Below are positions 8,695 to 11,245 of a stretch of DNA of 11,245 nt, piece by piece (the first letter of the stretch is position 1; each line of letters starts with the position of its first letter). Both the position numbers and the translations under genes were made by a program. The DNA is taken from NCBI GenBank assembly GCA_035575035.1, contig DATLYH010000358.1, positions 1 through 11,245 on the forward strand, read 5' to 3'. The DNA comes from DATLYH01 sp035575035. Its GTDB lineage: Bacteria > Planctomycetota > Planctomycetia > Gemmatales > Gemmataceae. The notes beneath the pieces were generated by a model. The model worked only from the letters and a program-made list of their open reading frames with translations. It was not told the origin of the DNA and did not search any database.

Positions 8695-8791
8695 GCCGAA
8701 CCAGCCGTTGCAGCAGACGGGGCCGGCATGATGGCCTTCCGGGCGTTGAAGTCTTTCCAGCCGGCCCCGCTGCTGAACTTTGACGTTCGGC
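8695..8791 (+). other. attC recombination site 1 (direct)
   Basis: A 97-bp attC closing cassette 1. R'' GCCGAAC is at 8695-8701 and R' GTTCGGC at 8785-8791. The stem CAGCAG + CGGGGCCGGC (8711-8716, 8718-8727) pairs fully with 8760-8775 (16 bp). A single unpaired A at 8717 sits exactly where class 1 attC sites have an extrahelical base. Loop 32 nt; both R-L spacers are about 8 nt. The side of the unpaired base sets the orientation as direct. Confidence 0.92.
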
Positions 8792-8808
8792 GACTGGAGG
8801 GCCTCGCA

Positions 8809-9225
8809 GTGGTCGGGGACTGGATGGGCAGTCAATACGATGTCGGTGGCCGCCGCTACGACTATCGGCTGTTCCTCGATCACGACGGGCACTACGAGCG
8901 AACTGTCCGGCGCGAGCCTGACTACGAACGGCGAGACACCGGCCGTTGGTTCCACGACGAGGCAGAGGGCGTGTTGCGGTTGGAATCCGACACACCCGAT
9001 GAGAACAATCGCATGTCGTCAAGCTGGTGGGTGCTTTCAGTCCGCACGTGCGAGGACTCTAACTGTATCCTGGTACTGCGGTGGGTCGCCCTGGCGAGCC
9101 GCAACCTGCCAGTGTTGTTCTACCGGGTCCACTGCGACGGGCGCGGTTACGGAACTGGCTGGGAGCAAAGACTCGCCGAACAAAACGCTGCAGCAGACGG
9201 CGGCCGCCATCCTGGTTCGTCGTGA
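8809..9225 (+). CDS. Cassette 2: small hypothetical protein running into attC
   Basis: This 138-aa protein has no recognised family. It opens (GTG read as Met) with VGDWMGSQYDVGG, then YRLFLDHDGHYERTVRR and GRWFHDEAEGVLRLES, alternating strands and turns like small lipocalin-type beta-barrels; this is only a pattern impression. There is no signal peptide or membrane segment. Start: the frame is open back to 8692, inside attC. GTG at 8809 has GGAGGG at 8796-8801 with 7-nt spacing and lies 23 nt after the crossover, so it is preferred. The last 17 codons (9175-9225), including the stop, lie within the next attC, so the C-terminus LAEQNAAADGGRHPGSS is encoded by the recombination site and could change after cassette shuffling. 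Confidence 0.7.
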   Translation: MVGDWMGSQYDVGGRRYDYRLFLDHDGHYERTVRREPDYERRDTGRWFHDEAEGVLRLESDTPDENNRMSSSWWVLSVRTCEDSNCILVLRWVALASRNLPVLFYRVHCDGRGYGTGWEQRLAEQNAAADGGRHPGSS

Positions 9226-9273
9226 CATTACGGCTCGCAGCGCGGCCGCCGCTGCTGAGCTTTATCGTTCGGC
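9175..9273 (+). other. attC recombination site 2 (direct)
   Basis: A 99-bp attC closing cassette 2. R'' GCCGAAC is at 9175-9181 and R' GTTCGGC at 9267-9273. CAGCAG (9191-9196) and CGGCGGCCGC (9198-9207) pair with 9242-9257, with unpaired A at 9197. Loop 34 nt. A second GTTCGAC follows directly at 9274-9280, outside the site. Confidence 0.92.
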
Positions 9274-9293
9274 GTTCGACACGGAGTACGGCG

Positions 9294-9800
9294 ATGCCAA
9301 TCAACGTCCAGTGTCCCAGTTGCAATCGGAAACTGAAGGCGAAGGACGATAGGGCTGGCACGAAGGTGAAATGCCCTTCCTGTGGCAACACCTTTGTCCT
9401 TCCCGCTACGCGTAAGGTGCCCAAGGCTCGGCTCCACTCCCGCGACCCTGTTGTTCAAGCGGTCGCCAGCGGCAAGGTGGATGAGATCGCGTGTCGCATA
9501 CGCGAACTTGATTTTACTCTGATTGAGACGCCCGAAGTTGCAAGCGGTGCCGCTCTGATGGCCGAAACGGACGACTTTCCCGTCATGGTGGCGTTCACTT
9601 CCATGAATCACGCCAAGCAGTTCGCCAGCGCGGTACCTGGCATGCTCGATGCGGATGGGAGCATGCCGGCATTTGTCGTTGCGGGTAAAGACCTGTTGAC
9701 CTACCTGCCGGAAGGGTGTGGAGTGTTACTGAATCCTGAGTCCGAGGACTCCACTGTACTTTCCCCCGAGTTGGTCGAGGAAATCAGGGGTCTCGGCTGA
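9294..9800 (+). CDS. Cassette 3: zinc ribbon-SseB-like protein
   Basis: This 168-aa protein has an N-terminal zinc ribbon (C7-P-S-C10 and C27-P-S-C30 with 16 residues between), of the kind that heads many planctomycete proteins. After a linker comes a domain at about 70-168. Its segments DDFPVMVAFTSMNHAKQFA and GVLLNPESEDSTVLSPELVEEI match the pattern of the SseB N-terminal domain (the 'FTS' strand and the 'NP-S' strand before a final helix). SseB-domain proteins are mostly uncharacterised, so no activity is assigned. The ATG at 9294 has GGAG at 9283-9286 (7-nt spacing) and lies 26 nt after the crossover; the frame is open further upstream but runs into attC. The gene ends 217 bp before its attC, leaving room for the small ORF at 9840. 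Confidence 0.75.
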   Translation: MPINVQCPSCNRKLKAKDDRAGTKVKCPSCGNTFVLPATRKVPKARLHSRDPVVQAVASGKVDEIACRIRELDFTLIETPEVASGAALMAETDDFPVMVAFTSMNHAKQFASAVPGMLDADGSMPAFVVAGKDLLTYLPEGCGVLLNPESEDSTVLSPELVEEIRGLG

Positions 9801-9839
9801 ACGAGGAAGCTGAAGCCGTTACGATGGGCGGCTTATGAA

Positions 9840-10010
9840 TTGGCTCTCTACTGGGTGGCGGCGGTCTTCTTGATCATCGCCGGAGTGGTTAGCGGTATTC
9901 GTTTTGGGCAGCCGCGGAACAAGTGCCCCTTGTTCCGCGCCGCCTGTTTCCTCTTGGTAGGAGGTATCTTCAGCTATCTGGCACCGACCAAAACGTCGTC
10001 GGGTGGGTGA
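9840..10010 (+). CDS. Cassette 3: tiny two-TM protein, start uncertain
   Basis: A 56-codon frame in phase with the upstream zinc-ribbon gene, separated from it by the TGA at 9798-9800. The translation has two clean hydrophobic stretches, ALYWVAAVFLIIAGVVSGI and CLFRAACFLLVGG-like FRAACFLLVGGIFSYLA, joined by a basic turn (QPRNKCP) and ending TKTSSGG. This reads as a small membrane hairpin. The stop is 7 nt before the attC at 10018, as for the other cassette genes. The frame has no ATG: candidates are TTG at 9840 and GTG at 9855, and no good ribosome site is visible. ATGs at 9824 and 9835 are out of frame, so a start lost by a small deletion, or translational coupling, is possible. It is too short to judge by codon bias alone. 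Confidence 0.5.
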   Translation: MALYWVAAVFLIIAGVVSGIRFGQPRNKCPLFRAACFLLVGGIFSYLAPTKTSSGG

Positions 10011-10017
10011 GGACGCC

Positions 10018-10114
10018 GCCGAACCAGGCGCTGCAGCAGACCGCGGGGGCACGTAGGCTTTCCCAGGTGCATAGCTCACCGAGCCCCCGCGGCTGCTGAG
10101 CTTGGTCGTTCGGC
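10018..10114 (+). other. attC recombination site 3 (direct)
   Basis: A 97-bp attC closing cassette 3. R'' GCCGAAC is at 10018-10024 and R' GTTCGGC at 10108-10114. CAGCAG (10034-10039) and CCGCGGGGGC (10041-10050) pair with 10083-10098, with unpaired A at 10040. Loop 32 nt. Confidence 0.92.
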
Positions 10115-10134
10115 CGCACAGAGGTCTTGGTGTG

Positions 10135-10563
10135 ATGTGGTTTGCGACGACTGACGACGAGGCGAACTTCATCTTCGACTTGCTCGCCGACCGAGACGCC
10201 AACGAGCCGATGCTGGCCTATGCGCGCTGGTTGGAGGATCGCGGCGAACACCGGGCAGCGGAGTTTCTTCGGTTAGAGCTATCCCCGGCCGAGAATGCGG
10301 AGCGCCTCAAGGTTCTGCGGCAGGAACTCGACACACGCTGGGTTGGCACTGTCATGAGCCGGCGGTTCCGCCGTGGTGATGTAGTCCGCATCATGAGCGG
10401 CGTGTTCCAGGGGATGGAGGGTAGCGTCGTGGAGGTAGATCCGCGCGGGGCACGTGCTGGATTGTTCCTCCACATCTTCTACAGGCCGACGGAATGGACC
10501 TGGGTGGACTTCAGCGACTTGCGGCTAGTGAAGCCCGCGCGACAGGACCAGTGTCAAGACTGA
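10135..10563 (+). CDS. Cassette 4: TIGR02996-KOW protein
   Basis: This 142-aa protein has two parts. Residues about 8-48 (IFDLLADRDANEPMLAYARWLEDRGEHRAAEFLRLE, given here as separate motifs LAYARWLEDRG and RAAEFLRLE) match the TIGR02996 repeat-companion domain, best known from Gemmata and myxobacteria. Residues about 78-115 (RRGDVVRIMSGVFQGMEGSV, then VEVD) match a KOW motif, the NusG/ribosomal-protein type of RNA- or protein-binding beta-barrel. The combination suggests a small binding or adaptor protein; the role is unknown. The frame is open back to 10102 inside attC. GAGGT at 10121-10125 supports GTG 10132 or ATG 10135, and ATG is taken, 26 nt after the crossover. The stop is 5 nt before an attC that faces the wrong way for this cassette. 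Confidence 0.8.
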   Translation: MWFATTDDEANFIFDLLADRDANEPMLAYARWLEDRGEHRAAEFLRLELSPAENAERLKVLRQELDTRWVGTVMSRRFRRGDVVRIMSGVFQGMEGSVVEVDPRGARAGLFLHIFYRPTEWTWVDFSDLRLVKPARQDQCQD

Positions 10564-10567
10564 CTCG

Positions 10568-10664
10568 GCCGAACGACCTAGCTCAGCAGCCGGGGCCGCT
10601 GAGTGACCTTTGAACTCCGAAAAGCCGTAATGCGGCCCCGGTCTGCTGCAGCGCTTTGTTCGGC
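10568..10664 (-). other. attC recombination site 4, inverted
   Basis: A 97-bp attC with the same ends (GCCGAAC 10568-10574, GTTCGGC 10658-10664) and a 16-bp stem: CAGCAG + CCGGGGCCGC at 10584-10599 with 10632-10641 + 10643-10648. The unpaired base, T10642, is in the right half. On the minus strand the site reads GCAGCAG-A-CCGGGG, exactly like the left arms of the three direct sites, so it is inverted. The loop is 32 nt, and its minus-strand sequence resembles the loop of the attC at 10018 (about 19 of 32 positions by eye). Confidence 0.88.
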
Positions 10665-10759
10665 CGCAGGCTATCGGCCCAGAGCGCATTTGAAGCAGTG
10701 TCCCCCCGACGCCGCGGTGGATGTTTGGGCAGGGCACCTGATGACAAGAGGAGGAGATC

Positions 10760-11245
10760 ATGAGGACGTACCTGTTTATCGCTACCTTGATGGGCGCCTG
10801 GTTCTTGACCGTCGGCAGTGCCTCGGCGGAGATCATCAGTGCGCAGTTGCCCTATGACCAGTTTGGCCATCTATCTAACCAAGGGGCGTCCTGCGCTGCC
10901 ACGGCCGTGGCCAATTCGTTCCGGTTCTTGGAGAACCGCTATCCGGGGATCTACGATCAGCGCTTGACAGGTGATCCCAATGATCCCAACAGTCTCGCCG
11001 CTGCCCGCGACCGCATCCGCGACGGCTGGCAGACAGGCACTAACCCGCCGCGCCCCGGCATGGGCTGCGGTCCCTCGCCCGATGTCTTCTGGGCGACCAA
11101 AATCCAGTACATTGAGGACTTCGCCCCTGGCACAACCGCCTTCGCCGGCCAGTTCGCCGCCACGTTCTTTAACTTGGCCGCCGGCACCAACTTCGACATT
11201 AACAACTTCGACCAGCGCGGCAGCATCCGAGACCTCCCACCCACC
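10760..11245 (+). CDS. Secreted protein, possible cysteine-peptidase-like, 3' truncated
   Basis: The first 162 codons of a gene that runs off the window. It has a signal peptide (MRTYLFIATLMGAWF, cleavage probably after ASA23), so the product is exported. The mature part begins AEIISAQLPYDQFGHLSN, then QGASCAATAVANSFRFLEN with Q41 and C45. This recalls the Gln/Cys region of papain-like or C39-like cysteine peptidases, but the spacing is not the canonical one and His/Asn partners cannot be checked. Later segments (GDPNDPNSLAAARDRIRDG, MGCGPSPDVFWATKIQYIEDF) are not recognised. AGGAGG at 10749-10754, 5 nt before the ATG, strongly supports the start. It lies 95 bp past the inverted attC and is probably host chromosome rather than a cassette. 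Confidence 0.7.
   Translation, partial: MRTYLFIATLMGAWFLTVGSASAEIISAQLPYDQFGHLSNQGASCAATAVANSFRFLENRYPGIYDQRLTGDPNDPNSLAAARDRIRDGWQTGTNPPRPGMGCGPSPDVFWATKIQYIEDFAPGTTAFAGQFAATFFNLAAGTNFDINNFDQRGSIRDLPPT

Larger units (their letters stand above)
6769..10664 (+). mobile_element. Chromosomal inverse integron with cassette array
   Basis: The element consists of intI, a structured attI-like region, three attC sites in direct orientation and one inverted attC. Using the G|TT crossover in each GTTCGGC, the cassettes are: 7971-8785 (four-TM protein), 8786-9267 (small beta-rich protein), 9268-10108 (zinc ribbon-SseB plus tiny two-TM ORF), and 10109 to the inverted site (TIGR02996-KOW protein). Every first ORF starts 23-28 nt after its crossover point, independent support for these borders. 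The near-identical attC sites are typical of sedentary chromosomal integrons rather than mobile ones, whose attC sites are mixed. No transposase or resistance gene accompanies it. Confidence 0.85.

Noticed and set aside
8692..8808. Upstream extension of the cassette 2 gene
   Set aside because: It lies inside attC 1 (8695-8791); the GTG at 8809 has a good ribosome site.
9081..9293. Upstream extension of the zinc ribbon gene
   Set aside because: It overlaps the cassette 2 gene and attC 2. The zinc ribbon starts right at the ATG at 9294, which has a ribosome site.
10568..10664. Intrinsic terminator after cassette 4
   Set aside because: There is no T-run after the stem, and the ends and extrahelical base match attC exactly.
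8695..10664. CRISPR array or REP-type repeats
   Set aside because: The repeats are 97-99 bp, far apart and separated by genes, and lie next to an IntI, so they are attC sites.
10603..10857. 84-codon + strand frame overlapping the inverted attC
   Set aside because: It starts in the attC loop, overlaps the start of the secreted protein in another frame, and has no recognisable motif.

Overview
The window looks like the chromosome of a high-GC planctomycete, probably Gemmatales-like. The evidence is its protein families: a DUF1559 prepilin-like protein (H-X9-DG tail) paired with a small lipoprotein, a DUF1549/DUF1553 plus DUF1501 pair, and a TIGR02996 repeat-companion domain. All genes that can be supported lie on the + strand.

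Left part (1-6652). The window opens with the 3' end of a SufT-type (DUF59) Fe-S assembly gene, followed by a 387-bp spacer with a candidate promoter. A two-gene unit follows: DUF1559 pseudopilin-like protein (548-1594) and a lipoprotein with a carboxypeptidase-regulatory-like fold (1628-2053). A second unit starts near a TTGACA box and encodes a secreted DUF1549/DUF1553 protein (2167-4335) and its usual partner, a Tat-exported DUF1501 protein (5198-6652). Between the two sits a toxin-antitoxin pair, an AbrB-like antitoxin and a PIN-domain toxin, joined by 4-bp overlaps.

Right part (6654-10664). After a weak hairpin and a long T-rich tract comes a complete integron integrase gene (intI, 6769-7773) with the IntI-specific insertion and all catalytic residues. 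Downstream lies a cassette array. A structured putative attI (junction at 7970/7971) is followed by attC sites at 8695-8791, 9175-9273 and 10018-10114. A fourth, inverted attC closes the recognisable array at 10568-10664. The attC sites are near-uniform: 97-99 bp, the same GCCGAAC/GTTCGGC ends, a 16-bp stem with one extrahelical A, and a 32-34-nt loop. Cassette genes start 23-28 nt after each crossover point. They encode a four-TM membrane protein, a small beta-rich hypothetical, a zinc ribbon-SseB-like protein followed by a tiny two-TM ORF, and a TIGR02996-KOW protein. intI and the cassettes point the same way, the arrangement known as an inverse or reverse integron.

Right end. Beyond the inverted attC is the start of a secreted protein with a signal peptide (10760 to the window edge). 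It is probably host chromosome rather than a cassette. No tRNA, rRNA, CRISPR array or insertion sequence was recognised.
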